Positions 26,177 through 33,938 of a stretch of 43,918 bases of DNA are shown here, in pieces; the stretch's first letter is position 1; the number at the start of each line of letters is the position of its first letter. This DNA is from Alphaproteobacteria bacterium (GTDB lineage: Bacteria > Pseudomonadota > Alphaproteobacteria > Rhodobacterales > Rhodobacteraceae). The position numbers were made by a program, and so were the translations under genes. A model generated the notes under the pieces. It had not been told where the DNA came from and ran no database searches. It saw only the letters and a list, made by a program, of their open reading frames with translations. The stretch covers positions 1-43,918 of the forward strand of contig JAUIIC010000004.1 of assembly GCA_030431935.1 (NCBI GenBank). Direction: 5' to 3'.

Positions 26177-26853
26177 GGAGCGGACCGAAGGATGGCACGT
26201 GTCATGTGCCGTTTCCGCCCGTATCCCGGCACGCGGACAACGTCAAATCCCGCGGCGTCCAGATCGCGGCGCACCTGCCCGGCGGCGGTATAGGTGGCGG
26301 CGGTGCCCCCCGGGGCGGTGTGGCGCGCAACCTGCCGCAACAGCGCGGGGTCCCAAAGCTCGGGGTTGCGGGCCGGGGCGAAGCCGTCGAGAAACCAGGC
26401 GTCCGCCCTGCCGTCCCAGCCGGGCAGCGTGTCGCGCGCATCGCCCTCGATCACGTGCAGGATCATTTCCGGCGACCGGATCAGGCGGTGTCCCTCGGCC
26501 CAGGGGCCAAGGACGGGGCGCGCGGCCTCCAGCGCCTGCGGAAAGGCGGCCAATGCGGTCTCGATGTCGGCGGCGTCCAGCGGATGCGCCTCGAAGCTGG
26601 TAAAGCGCAAGGGGCCGGGCACCCCGGCCTCGCGCCAGGCGATCAGCGCCGCGGCCATGTTCAGCCCGGTGCCAAAGCCCAGTTCGGCGATGTGAAAGCC
26701 GGGGCGAAAGCGCGCCGGCAGGCCGTTGCCGTCGAGAAAGACGTGGCGCGTCTCGGACAGGCCGTTTTCCAGCGAGTAGTAGGGATCGGCGAAGCGCGGC
26801 GAAACCGGCACCCCGTCGCGCCAGTCCACCGGCTCTTTCTGGTCCTTTGTCAT
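26173..26853 (-). CDS. mnmD: tRNA 5-methylaminomethyl-2-thiouridine methyltransferase
   Basis: A 226-residue stand-alone version of the N-terminal methyltransferase half of E. coli MnmC, which uses SAM to finish mnm5s2U at the wobble position of tRNAs. Family motifs are PVSPRFADPYYSLENGLSE, the SAM motif AELGFGTGLNMAAALIAWR, and WFLDGFAPARNPELWD. The frame continues far upstream as an antisense reading, so the ATG at 26853 is chosen to match the family N-terminus. It is divergent from the FAD oxidoreductase that corresponds to the other half of MnmC. Confidence 0.93.
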   Translation of the reverse strand: MTKDQKEPVDWRDGVPVSPRFADPYYSLENGLSETRHVFLDGNGLPARFRPGFHIAELGFGTGLNMAAALIAWREAGVPGPLRFTSFEAHPLDAADIETALAAFPQALEAARPVLGPWAEGHRLIRSPEMILHVIEGDARDTLPGWDGRADAWFLDGFAPARNPELWDPALLRQVARHTAPGGTAATYTAAGQVRRDLDAAGFDVVRVPGYGRKRHMTRAILRSAP

Positions 26854-26904
26854 GCCGCGTCCTATGACGTTCCGGACGCGGGACAATGCGAAAGGGGCGG
26901 CCGA

Positions 26905-27942
26905 TTGGCAAGGATCGACGTGACGGTGCGCGGGGCGGGGATCTTCGGGCTGGCCTGCGCCCATGCCTGCGCGACGCGCGGCGCCCGCGTGCGGGTGATC
27001 GACCGCGCCGGCATCGCGGCCGGTGCCTCTGGCGGGGTGGTCGGCGCGCTTGCCCCGCACACCCCCGACGCCTGGAACGCCAAGACGGCGTTCCAGCTGG
27101 TGGCGCTTCTGGAGGCCGAGGCCTACTGGGCTGGGGTCGACGCGCGGTCGGGCATCTCTTCGGGCTATGCGCGGCTCGGGCGGTTGCAGCCGGTGGCGGA
27201 CGACCGCGCCCTGTCGCTGGCGCGCGCCCGCGAGGCGTCCGCGGCAGGGCTTTGGCAGGGCCGGGCAGAGTGGCGCGTGGTCCGGGCCAAGGCGGGATGG
27301 GGGCCGGTCAGCCCCACGGGCTGGCTGATCCATGACACGCTGTCGGCCAGGATCGCCCCGCGCGCCGCCTGCCACAGCCTTGCCGGTGCGATCCGCGACC
27401 TGGGCGGCGAGATCGTGATCGGCGAGGGCGCCGAGGCCGGGGCCGTGATCGACGCGACGGGGCACGACGGGCTGGCCGCCCTGGCCGCCGACACGGGGCG
27501 CCCGGCAGGCACCGGGGTGAAGGGCCAGGCGGCGGTCTTCGGGCTGGACCGGCGGGACGCGCCACAGGTCTTTGCCGATGGCGTGCATATCGTGCCGCAC
27601 GCCGATGGCACGGTGGCCGTGGGCTCGACCTCGGAAACGGAGTTCGCGGACCCGACCGCGACCGATGCGCTGCTGGACGACGTGATCGCAAGGGCCGTCG
27701 CATATTGCCCTGAACTGGCCGGGGCGCCGGTGCTGGCGCGCTGGGCGGGGGTGCGGCCGCGCGCGCGCAGCCGGGCGCCGATGCTGGGCCCCTGGCCGGG
27801 GCGTCCGGGCCGCTACATCGCCAACGGCGGCTTCAAGATCGGGCTGGCGATGGCACCCGCCTGCGCCGGTCTTCTGGCGGACCTTGTGCTGGAGGGGCGC
27901 GACGCCATCCCCGAGGCGTTTCGCGTCGAGGCCAGCCTGTGA
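26905..27942 (+). CDS. FAD-dependent oxidoreductase, MnmC oxidase-like
   Basis: A 345-residue D-amino-acid-oxidase-fold flavoprotein. The dinucleotide motif VRGAGIFGLACAHACATRGA starts near residue 8; further family motifs are GVVGALAPHTPDAWN and YIANGGFKIGLAMAPACA near the C-terminus. It resembles the C-terminal oxidase domain of MnmC, which removes the carboxymethyl group from cmnm5s2U. Placement next to mnmD, 51 bp away and divergent, supports a split MnmC. The TTG at 26905 follows AAAGGGG; a GTG at 26920 is possible. A role on another amine substrate is not excluded. Confidence 0.82.
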   Translation: MARIDVTVRGAGIFGLACAHACATRGARVRVIDRAGIAAGASGGVVGALAPHTPDAWNAKTAFQLVALLEAEAYWAGVDARSGISSGYARLGRLQPVADDRALSLARAREASAAGLWQGRAEWRVVRAKAGWGPVSPTGWLIHDTLSARIAPRAACHSLAGAIRDLGGEIVIGEGAEAGAVIDATGHDGLAALAADTGRPAGTGVKGQAAVFGLDRRDAPQVFADGVHIVPHADGTVAVGSTSETEFADPTATDALLDDVIARAVAYCPELAGAPVLARWAGVRPRARSRAPMLGPWPGRPGRYIANGGFKIGLAMAPACAGLLADLVLEGRDAIPEAFRVEASL

Positions 27943-27949
27943 CCGGCGC

Positions 27950-28756
27950 CTACTCGGCCCATGCCTCCATGCACAGGCGACCGTCCTCGGCGCGCACCCA
28001 AAGGTGGCCGTCATCCCGGTGCAACGTGGCGGTTTCGGTATGGACGAGCGGCGCGCGGGCCGCGAAGCGAAAGCGCGTCAGTGTGCCCAGCCGCTCTTGC
28101 GCAAGATGGATCAGCAGTTGCGCCAGCAGCGGGCCGTGAACGACAAGGCCGCCGTAGCCCTCGGTTCCGCGCGCATGGTCGAGGTCATAGTGAATCCGGT
28201 GACCGTTGAAGGTCAGCGCCGAGTAGCGGAACAGCAGCGTGGCGTCGAAACGCAGCGGCCCCGTGGCGGCATGGTCGGCCGGAACGCGGGGCGGTTCCGG
28301 CGGCGCGGGCCTGTCCCCCGGCATCGGGCGGTAGACGAGGTCCTGCCGCTCGTCGATGCACAGGACGCCGTCCTGCATCAGGTGGTGGCGCAGGGTGACG
28401 AAGCCAAGCGGCCCGCTGCGACCCTCCTTCAGGGCGACATCCTCGACGGTGGTCGTTCTTGTGGCCGGTGCACCAAGGATCAATGGCGCGTGAAAGACCA
28501 GCGCGCCGCCGGCCCACATGCGCGCGGGCAGGCCGAGATCGGGGATCAGCCCCTGCCCGGTGGCGGGGTGTCCGTCATGGCCCAGTGCCGCGGGCGGCGC
28601 CGGTTCCCAGAAATGGATGTGGTGCCAGAACGGGGGCAGCGGATCGCCTGCGCCCGGCGCCGTCCCCGCGCGGCCAAGGGTGGCGTGCAGGGCGGCGGCG
28701 CGCGCCGGGTCAAGCACATCCCGGATGGTCTGGGTCTTGCCGATTGCCGCGGTCAT
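27950..28756 (-). CDS. MaoC-type acyl-CoA hydratase (mesaconyl/methylfumaryl-CoA hydratase-like)
   Basis: A 268-residue double-hotdog protein of the FAS1-like dehydratase/HTD2 type. The hydratase signature is in the C-terminal half: NGHRIHYDLDHARGTEGYGG and LVVHGPLLAQLL, with the Asp/His dyad. The N-terminal hotdog shows MWAGGALVFHAPLILG. Relatives include mesaconyl-C4-CoA and itaconyl-CoA hydratases. No CoA ligase or lyase partner is adjacent, so the substrate is open. The ATG at 28756 is preferred over a longer start. It converges on the MnmC-like gene, 7 bp apart. Confidence 0.85.
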   Translation of the reverse strand: MTAAIGKTQTIRDVLDPARAAALHATLGRAGTAPGAGDPLPPFWHHIHFWEPAPPAALGHDGHPATGQGLIPDLGLPARMWAGGALVFHAPLILGAPATRTTTVEDVALKEGRSGPLGFVTLRHHLMQDGVLCIDERQDLVYRPMPGDRPAPPEPPRVPADHAATGPLRFDATLLFRYSALTFNGHRIHYDLDHARGTEGYGGLVVHGPLLAQLLIHLAQERLGTLTRFRFAARAPLVHTETATLHRDDGHLWVRAEDGRLCMEAWAE

Positions 28757-28808
28757 GATGGCCGACACGCTATCGGCGCGGGCGCAAAGCACAAGGCCTG
28801 GGTTCCGC

Positions 28809-29363
28809 TCAGGCCGCCCGGCGGGCCGTTGCTTCGGCCCGCAGCTGCTCCATCTGCTCGGTCAGCACCTTCAGGTAACGCTCGTTCGTGAGGCGGCCGT
28901 CGGCGTCGAACTCATGCTCTGCCCGGGCGACCATCAGTTCGGGGCCGGGCACCAGCCGGGGGCGGAAGGACACGAGGCACAGGCGCAGGGCGAATTGCGC
29001 GCGCTCGCCGCCCGCACGCCCCCCCGCGGCGGACATGATCGCCAGAGGCTTGTCGCGCCACGGGCTGCCCTTGGTACGGCTCACCCAGTCGAGCGCGTTC
29101 TTCAGCACGCCCGAGATCGACTTGTTGTATTCGCAGGCAGAGATCACGACGGAATCCGCGCCCGCGATCTGGTCGGCCAGGGTCTGGACGCTTGCGGGAA
29201 TGCCGGTGCTGTCCTCGATATCCTCGTTGAAGAGCGGCAGGTCCAGGTCGGCCTCGATGTAGCGATCGGCGCCGTAAAGGCGCGCCGCCTCGCGGATGAG
29301 CTTGCGATTGAACGAGTCGCGCCGAAGCGACCCCGAGATCCCCAGAAACGTATGTCCTGCCAT
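28809..29363 (-). CDS. NADPH-dependent FMN reductase
   Basis: A 184-residue flavodoxin-like reductase. The FMN phosphate-binding motif LGISGSLRRDSFNRKLIREA is at the N-terminus, and the mid-protein EYNKSISGVLKNALDWVSR motif that packs on the flavin is intact. Such enzymes reduce FMN, quinones, azo dyes or chromate with NAD(P)H. AAGGGG lies about 10 nt upstream of the ATG at 29363. It is divergent from the TPP enzyme gene across 130 bp. Confidence 0.92.
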   Translation of the reverse strand: MAGHTFLGISGSLRRDSFNRKLIREAARLYGADRYIEADLDLPLFNEDIEDSTGIPASVQTLADQIAGADSVVISACEYNKSISGVLKNALDWVSRTKGSPWRDKPLAIMSAAGGRAGGERAQFALRLCLVSFRPRLVPGPELMVARAEHEFDADGRLTNERYLKVLTEQMEQLRAEATARRAA

Positions 29364-29493
29364 CCGTCGATACCCCTTGTCCTTACAGGCGGGGACATAA
29401 CCCCCCGGACGCGGGGTGCAAGGCCAAGCTGGAAGGCCGGTGGCGGCGCGGATAGATTGCGGCGTATCGGCGAGGCAAGCAGGGGCAGGCGGC

Positions 29494-31128
29494 ATGAAAC
29501 GGCACGGTGGGCGTATCCTGACGGATCAGCTTGAGGCCGAGGGTATAGAGCGGGTCTTCTCGGTGCCGGGCGAAAGCTTTCTGGCGGCGCTAGACGGTCT
29601 GCATGACAGCGGCATCCTGAATGTTGTCTGTCGCCACGAAGGCGGCGCCGCGATGATGGCAGAGGCGACGGCCAAGCTGACCGGACGGCCCGGCGTGGCC
29701 TTCGTGACGCGCGGACCGGGGGCGGCGAACGCGTCCGCCGGGGTGCATGTCGCCCAGCAGGATTCGACGCCCATGGTGCTGTTCGTCGGCCAGATCGCCC
29801 GCGGCCACCGGGACCGCGACGTGTTCCAGGAAGTGGACTATCGCCAGTTCTTCGGTGGCATGGCGAAATGGGTGGCGGAGGTGGACGACACCGCCCGCCT
29901 GCCGGAATACGTGGCGCGGGCTTTTCACGTCGCGCGCACCGGGCGGCCGGGGCCGGTTGTCGTCGCGCTGCCAGAGGATGTCCTGTCGGACATCGCCGAG
30001 GTGCCGCTCCGCCCGCCCTCGGTCCTGCCCGAGCCGGTGGTGTCCGAGGCACAGCTGTCCGCGATCCTGTCGGCGCTGGGCCGTGCACAGCGCCCGCTTG
30101 TGATCGCGGGCGGGCCGGGATGGTCCGCCGCCGCCGCCGCCGACCTGCAAGCCTTCGCCGAGGCTGCGGGCCTGCCCGTGGCCGTCAGCTTTCGGAGGCA
30201 GGACTACATGGACAACCGATCCCCGGCCTATGCCGGGGATCTGGGCGTGGGGGCGAACCCGGCCCTGATGCGCCGCCTGGCAGAGGCCGACTGCCTGCTG
30301 GTTCTTGGAGCCCGCCTGACGGACATCGCGACGGGCGGGTTCACGGCGATGGACCCTGCCGGGCATGGCAAGACCATCCTTCACGTCCACCCCGACGCGG
30401 CGACCATCGGCAGCGTCTATCGCGCGGACTTGGCCGTCGCGGCGCCGGCGCCCGCAGTGGTCGCGCGGCTGGCGGCGGCGAACATACCCGCCGCGCCCGC
30501 CGGGCTGGTGTCGCAGGCCCGTGCCGCCTACGAGGCCTGGCAATCCCCGCGCGAGACCCCAGGCGCAGTGAAGATGGAAGAGGTTGTGCGCTGGCTGTCC
30601 GACACCCTGCCGGAGGACGCCATCCTGACCAACGGCGCGGGCAACTATGCCGCCTGGCTGCACCGCTACTTCCGGTTCAAGCGGTTCGGGACGCAGGTTG
30701 CGCCCACCTCGGGGTCCATGGGCTATGGCTTTCCGGCGGCGATCGCGGCGTCGTTGGCGCATCCCGGGCGGCGCGTGGTCTGCATGGCGGGGGACGGGTG
30801 TTTCCAGATGACGCTCAACGAGATGTCGACGGCGGTGCAGCACGGCGCCACGCCGATCGTGATCGTGGCCAACAACGGGCGGTATGGCACCATCCGGATG
30901 CACCAGGAAAAGCACTATCCGGGCCGGGTTTCGGGGACGGAACTGGCCAATCCCGACTATGCCGCCCTTGCGCAAGCTTATGGCGGGCATGGAGAAATCG
31001 TCGAGGACGGGGCGGAGTTTCCGGCGGCCTTCGCCCGCGCGGAGGCCAGCGGCAGGCTTGCGGTGATCGAGTTGCGGCTGGATCCGCGGGCGCTGTCGAC
31101 CGGCGCGGACCTTCCCGGCGGGGGGTGA
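29494..31128 (+). CDS. Thiamine diphosphate-dependent acetolactate synthase-like enzyme
   Basis: A 544-residue three-domain TPP enzyme. The catalytic Glu49 is in VCRHEGGAAMMAEA, the middle Rossmann-like domain spans about 190-330, and the Mg/TPP motif starts near residue 433 (GDGCFQMTLNEMSTAVQHGA, closing with ANN). It resembles IlvB-like large subunits but no small regulatory subunit gene is adjacent, so catabolic acetolactate synthase or a decarboxylase role is equally possible. Substrate is unassigned. Downstream TrhA is 70 bp away with a repeat between. Confidence 0.9.
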   Translation: MKRHGGRILTDQLEAEGIERVFSVPGESFLAALDGLHDSGILNVVCRHEGGAAMMAEATAKLTGRPGVAFVTRGPGAANASAGVHVAQQDSTPMVLFVGQIARGHRDRDVFQEVDYRQFFGGMAKWVAEVDDTARLPEYVARAFHVARTGRPGPVVVALPEDVLSDIAEVPLRPPSVLPEPVVSEAQLSAILSALGRAQRPLVIAGGPGWSAAAAADLQAFAEAAGLPVAVSFRRQDYMDNRSPAYAGDLGVGANPALMRRLAEADCLLVLGARLTDIATGGFTAMDPAGHGKTILHVHPDAATIGSVYRADLAVAAPAPAVVARLAAANIPAAPAGLVSQARAAYEAWQSPRETPGAVKMEEVVRWLSDTLPEDAILTNGAGNYAAWLHRYFRFKRFGTQVAPTSGSMGYGFPAAIAASLAHPGRRVVCMAGDGCFQMTLNEMSTAVQHGATPIVIVANNGRYGTIRMHQEKHYPGRVSGTELANPDYAALAQAYGGHGEIVEDGAEFPAAFARAEASGRLAVIELRLDPRALSTGADLPGGG

Positions 31129-31156
31129 GCCGCGCGGCTTTCCGCCGTTCCGGCAG

Positions 31157-31200
31157 CGTCGGCTATACGTCGGCATCACGTCGGCATAGCGTCGGCGCAT
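31157..31200 (+). repeat. Four tandem 11-bp repeats abutting a start codon
   Basis: Four imperfect copies of an 11-mer starting CGTCGGC run without gaps: endings are TATA, ATCA, ATAG and GCAT. The last copy ends on the AT of the TrhA-gene ATG at 31199. The seven-base core is identical in all four. The 11-bp period is one helical turn. No conventional ribosome-binding site is visible between the repeats and the start. Confidence 0.85.
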
Positions 31201-31861
31201 GGCGATCCTTCTGTCCCCAAGACTGGGCTACAGCCGGGCCGAGATCATCTCGGACGGGGTGGTGCATGCCATCGGGCTGGTGCTGGCCGCGGTGGCGGTG
31301 CCGGTGCTGATCTGGACGGCGGCGACGGTGCGGGGCGACTGGGCGACGGTCTCGGCCACGACCGTCTATGGCGTGACGCTGATCGCGATGCTGGGCTGTT
31401 CGGCGGTCTACAACATGGCGGTCACGGACCGCTGGCTGCCGATCCTGAAACGGATGGACCATTCGGCGATCTACCTGAAGATCGCGGGCACCTATACGCC
31501 TGTCGTGGCCCTGACGGGCGGCGCGGGCCTGCCGTTTCTTGCCGGGATCTGGGCCGCGGCGCTGTCGGGGGCCGGGCTCAAGATCGTCTCGCCCGACCGG
31601 CTGCGCTGGCTGGGGCTGGCGCTTTACCTGGGGCTCGGCTGGGCCGGCGTGGCGCTGGGCGGCGGGTTGATCGAGGCGCTGTCAGGCCCGGCGCTGGCGC
31701 TGGTCGTGGCCGGCGGGCTGACCTACACGGCGGGCGTGGTGTTCTTCCTGTGGAACCGGCTGCCGTTCCACAACACGATCTGGCACGCCTTTGTCCTGGC
31801 GGCCACGATCTGCCTTTACGCGGCGATCTATCACGAGGTGGCCGTGCCGCGGGTGGCCTGA
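31199..31861 (+). CDS. trhA: TrhA / hemolysin III family membrane protein
   Basis: A 220-residue protein with seven predicted membrane helices, of the PAQR-like hemolysin III family. Conserved features are SRAEIISDGVVHAIGLVLA at the N-terminus with the family Glu/Asp and His, the MDHSAIYLKIAGTYTPV motif in the middle, and FHNTIWHAFVLAATICLYAA near the end (His pair of the presumed metal site). TrhA affects membrane energetics/fluidity in E. coli. The start directly follows the 11-bp tandem repeats and lacks a clear ribosome site, so initiation may be unusual. Confidence 0.92.
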   Translation: MAILLSPRLGYSRAEIISDGVVHAIGLVLAAVAVPVLIWTAATVRGDWATVSATTVYGVTLIAMLGCSAVYNMAVTDRWLPILKRMDHSAIYLKIAGTYTPVVALTGGAGLPFLAGIWAAALSGAGLKIVSPDRLRWLGLALYLGLGWAGVALGGGLIEALSGPALALVVAGGLTYTAGVVFFLWNRLPFHNTIWHAFVLAATICLYAAIYHEVAVPRVA

Positions 31862-31874
31862 CCGACCCGCGCCC

Positions 31875-32456
31875 TCACCACTCGAAGCGGAGCCAGAGCC
31901 CATCGGGCCGTTCGCGCCGCGTGTAGATATAGGGGACCGCGTCCCAGCACAGGACATCGTCATAAAGGTTGTCGAGCACCCATGTCCCCGTCGTGGTTTC
32001 CGCCAGAAGCACGGCATGGGGAAAGAACATGACCTCATGAAAGGCGATGGCAATGGTCAGGGCCGCGCCGGGCACACCCGCCGCGACAAGGCGGCGGCGC
32101 TTTTCAAGGGCGAAATCCTCGCAATCGCCCATGCCGTTTTCCGGAAAGCACCAGAGCTCCTCCTGCCCGCTGTTCTCCCAATCCGGCACGAACGCGATCT
32201 CGGTGTTCACCTCGCGCTGGACAGAGAAGAGCAGGTCATGCAGCGCATCGGTCCAGGGGATCGTCGCGTCCCCCTCCAGGCGGCAGGCGGCGGGTTCGGT
32301 CTCGCAAAAGGCGGCATACTGGCTGGGCGGCGGCTCCAGGGCCCGCACGCCCAGAAGCATCGTCATGCAGCGCGGCATGTCCGCCGTGGCGGCTGTGGGG
32401 GCCAGGATACAGGCAAGACACAGCTGCACCAGCGCGTTTGAAATCCGGCGGCCCAT
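31875..32456 (-). CDS. Secreted transglutaminase-like cysteine protease (BTLCP/LapG-type)
   Basis: A 193-residue periplasmic protein. Signal peptide MGRRISNALVQLCLACILAP precedes a BTLCP fold with the catalytic triad Cys112 (GMGDCEDFA), His147 (FFPHAVLL) and Asp162 (WVLDNL). LapG, the best-known member, cleaves large adhesins at di-alanine sites under c-di-GMP control through LapD. No LapD or adhesin gene is in the window, so the substrate is unknown. The ATG at 32456 is chosen over a longer reading that lacks a signal peptide at its N-terminus. It converges with the TrhA gene. Confidence 0.9.
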   Translation of the reverse strand: MGRRISNALVQLCLACILAPTAATADMPRCMTMLLGVRALEPPPSQYAAFCETEPAACRLEGDATIPWTDALHDLLFSVQREVNTEIAFVPDWENSGQEELWCFPENGMGDCEDFALEKRRRLVAAGVPGAALTIAIAFHEVMFFPHAVLLAETTTGTWVLDNLYDDVLCWDAVPYIYTRRERPDGLWLRFEW

Positions 32457-32601
32457 GAGAGCAGCATAGCAGCATGTCGCCGGAGCCCAACCCGGCTTGA
32501 TCGTCCAGTATTCCATACCCTTCTGCCCCGGCCCGCCCACTGAACCGAGCACGCGATCGTTCGGGTTGGGCCGATCCGCTCACCACACGGCCATCCCCCC
32601 A

Positions 32602-33087
32602 TCAGGGCCTGTCCGGAGCCTCATTCCAGGTGATCGCCTCGGTGACGGCGGTGACAAGAAGCTTGGGCCAGCGGCTCGCAAGGTTGCTGTCGCGCCACCA
32701 GTCGCGGCAGCCGGGGAATCCAAAATGCCACCGCAGGTTGGCGGATGCGGTGCGCACCAGTTGTTCGCGCTGGATCACGGAGACGTCGCTGTATTGCAGC
32801 AACCCCTCCTGCGCTTGCAGCATCTCCTCCATCCAGTTGCCGAACATGATCTTCTCGGCTTCGCTTAGGCCTGCGTAATCCTGGCGCCCTGCTGCCACCA
32901 CCGCCGCCATTTCGTGAGTGTCCGTGCGGCGCTTGTGTTCCCGCAGCGCTCCCAGCACAGAGAACCAGTTCGACAGACGGGCCTGCGCCGCGTTCTTTCG
33001 CATCTCCAGTCCGACGAAGATCAGCGATGCGATCACGCCGGCAGCTGCGACGAGGTCGGCTATTGCGGCGATCTGCGACAGTGTCAT
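32602..33087 (-). CDS. Membrane-anchored protein of unknown function
   Basis: A 161-residue protein with one N-terminal hydrophobic segment (IADLVAAAGVIASLIFVGLE) followed immediately by basic residues and a helical cytosolic part. It contains WFSVLGALREHKRR and a Trp-rich C-terminal region (RWHFGFPGCRDWWRDSN). It resembles a loose family of marine bacterial proteins with a single helix and a DUF-like helical domain; I cannot name it. It follows cobO after 34 bp and may be cotranscribed with it. Confidence 0.7.
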   Translation of the reverse strand: MTLSQIAAIADLVAAAGVIASLIFVGLEMRKNAAQARLSNWFSVLGALREHKRRTDTHEMAAVVAAGRQDYAGLSEAEKIMFGNWMEEMLQAQEGLLQYSDVSVIQREQLVRTASANLRWHFGFPGCRDWWRDSNLASRWPKLLVTAVTEAITWNEAPDRP

Positions 33088-33121
33088 GCTCGGGTCCTCC
33101 GGCCTTGCGTCGCGGTCGGCG

Positions 33122-33730
33122 TCAGAACTCCACCCCGATCTGCGCCTTGATGCCTGAGCGGAACGGGTGCTTGACCAGCTCCATCTCGGTCACGAGGTCG
33201 GCGATCTCGATCAGCTCGTCCTTGGCGTTGCGCCCGGTCAGGACGACGTGCGTCATCGGCGGTTTTTCCTCGGACAGGAAGCGGACGACCTCGGCGATGT
33301 CGAGGTAGTCGTAGCGCAGCGCGATGTTGATCTCGTCCAGCAGGACCATGCGGTTGGTCTCGTCGCGGATCAGCTCTTTCGCCTTGTCCCAGGCGGCCTG
33401 CGCCATTTCCGTGTCGCGGGTCTTGTCCTGGGTTTCCCAGGTAAAGCCCTCGCCCATGGTGTGGAACTGGCAGATGTCGGAGAACCGCGACAGGATCAGG
33501 TCGCGTTCGCCGGTGGACATGCCGCCCTTGATGAACTGCACCACGGCGCAGGGCATCCCGTGCGCGATGCAGCGAAAGATCATCCCGAACGCGGCAGAGC
33601 TTTTGCCCTTGCCCTTGCCGGTGTGCACGATCACCAGGCCCTTTTCCTCTGTCTTGGTGGCCATGATCTTGTCGCGCGCGGCCTTCTTCTTGGCCATCTT
33701 CTGGGCGTGGCGGTCGGTGTCGTCCGTCAT
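33122..33730 (-). CDS. cobO: Cob(I)yrinic acid a,c-diamide adenosyltransferase
   Basis: A 202-residue CobO/BtuR/CobA-type enzyme that adds the adenosyl ligand to the corrin cobalt using ATP. The P-loop GKGKGKSSAAFG is at 38-49, preceded by a basic N-terminal tail. Other family motifs are CAVVQFIKGGMSTGERDLI and MVLLDEINIALRYDYL, and the C-terminal end PFRSGIKAQIGVEF is canonical. It belongs functionally with cobN and cobW to the right, although a divergent pair lies between them. Confidence 0.96.
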   Translation of the reverse strand: MTDDTDRHAQKMAKKKAARDKIMATKTEEKGLVIVHTGKGKGKSSAAFGMIFRCIAHGMPCAVVQFIKGGMSTGERDLILSRFSDICQFHTMGEGFTWETQDKTRDTEMAQAAWDKAKELIRDETNRMVLLDEINIALRYDYLDIAEVVRFLSEEKPPMTHVVLTGRNAKDELIEIADLVTEMELVKHPFRSGIKAQIGVEF

Positions 33731-33887
33731 GTGGCGGTGTCCTTGCGGGCTGGTTTGGCGCCGGGGCCGGCCGCGGCGTGGTCCCGGGGCCGTTGGGGCG
33801 CATCGCCGTCCAACCTATCAACAGCGCCGCCTTGGGCAAGTCGCCTGTCGCCGGACGGGGCCGGGGCCGGGGAATGGGGCAGGCAAA

Positions 33888-33913
33888 GGGGGCAGGCCCT
33901 GCGGCCCGCCCCC
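33888..33913 (-). terminator. Possible terminator after the FNR-linked membrane gene
   Basis: GGGGGC at 33888-33893 pairs with GCCCCC at 33908-33913 around an inner GGCC/GGCC element. It lies 26 bp beyond the stop of the membrane protein gene, ahead of cobO. No T-run follows, so this could equally be a chance GC-rich fold. The rest of 33731-33938 shows no gene or clear promoter. Confidence 0.35.
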
Positions 33914-33938
33914 CTGTCCGTCCACCGATGGCGCGGCG

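Noticed and set aside
29494-31128. Biosynthetic acetolactate synthase IlvB
   Set aside because: No small regulatory subunit or ilvC neighbour; the family-level call is kept but not the specific pathway.
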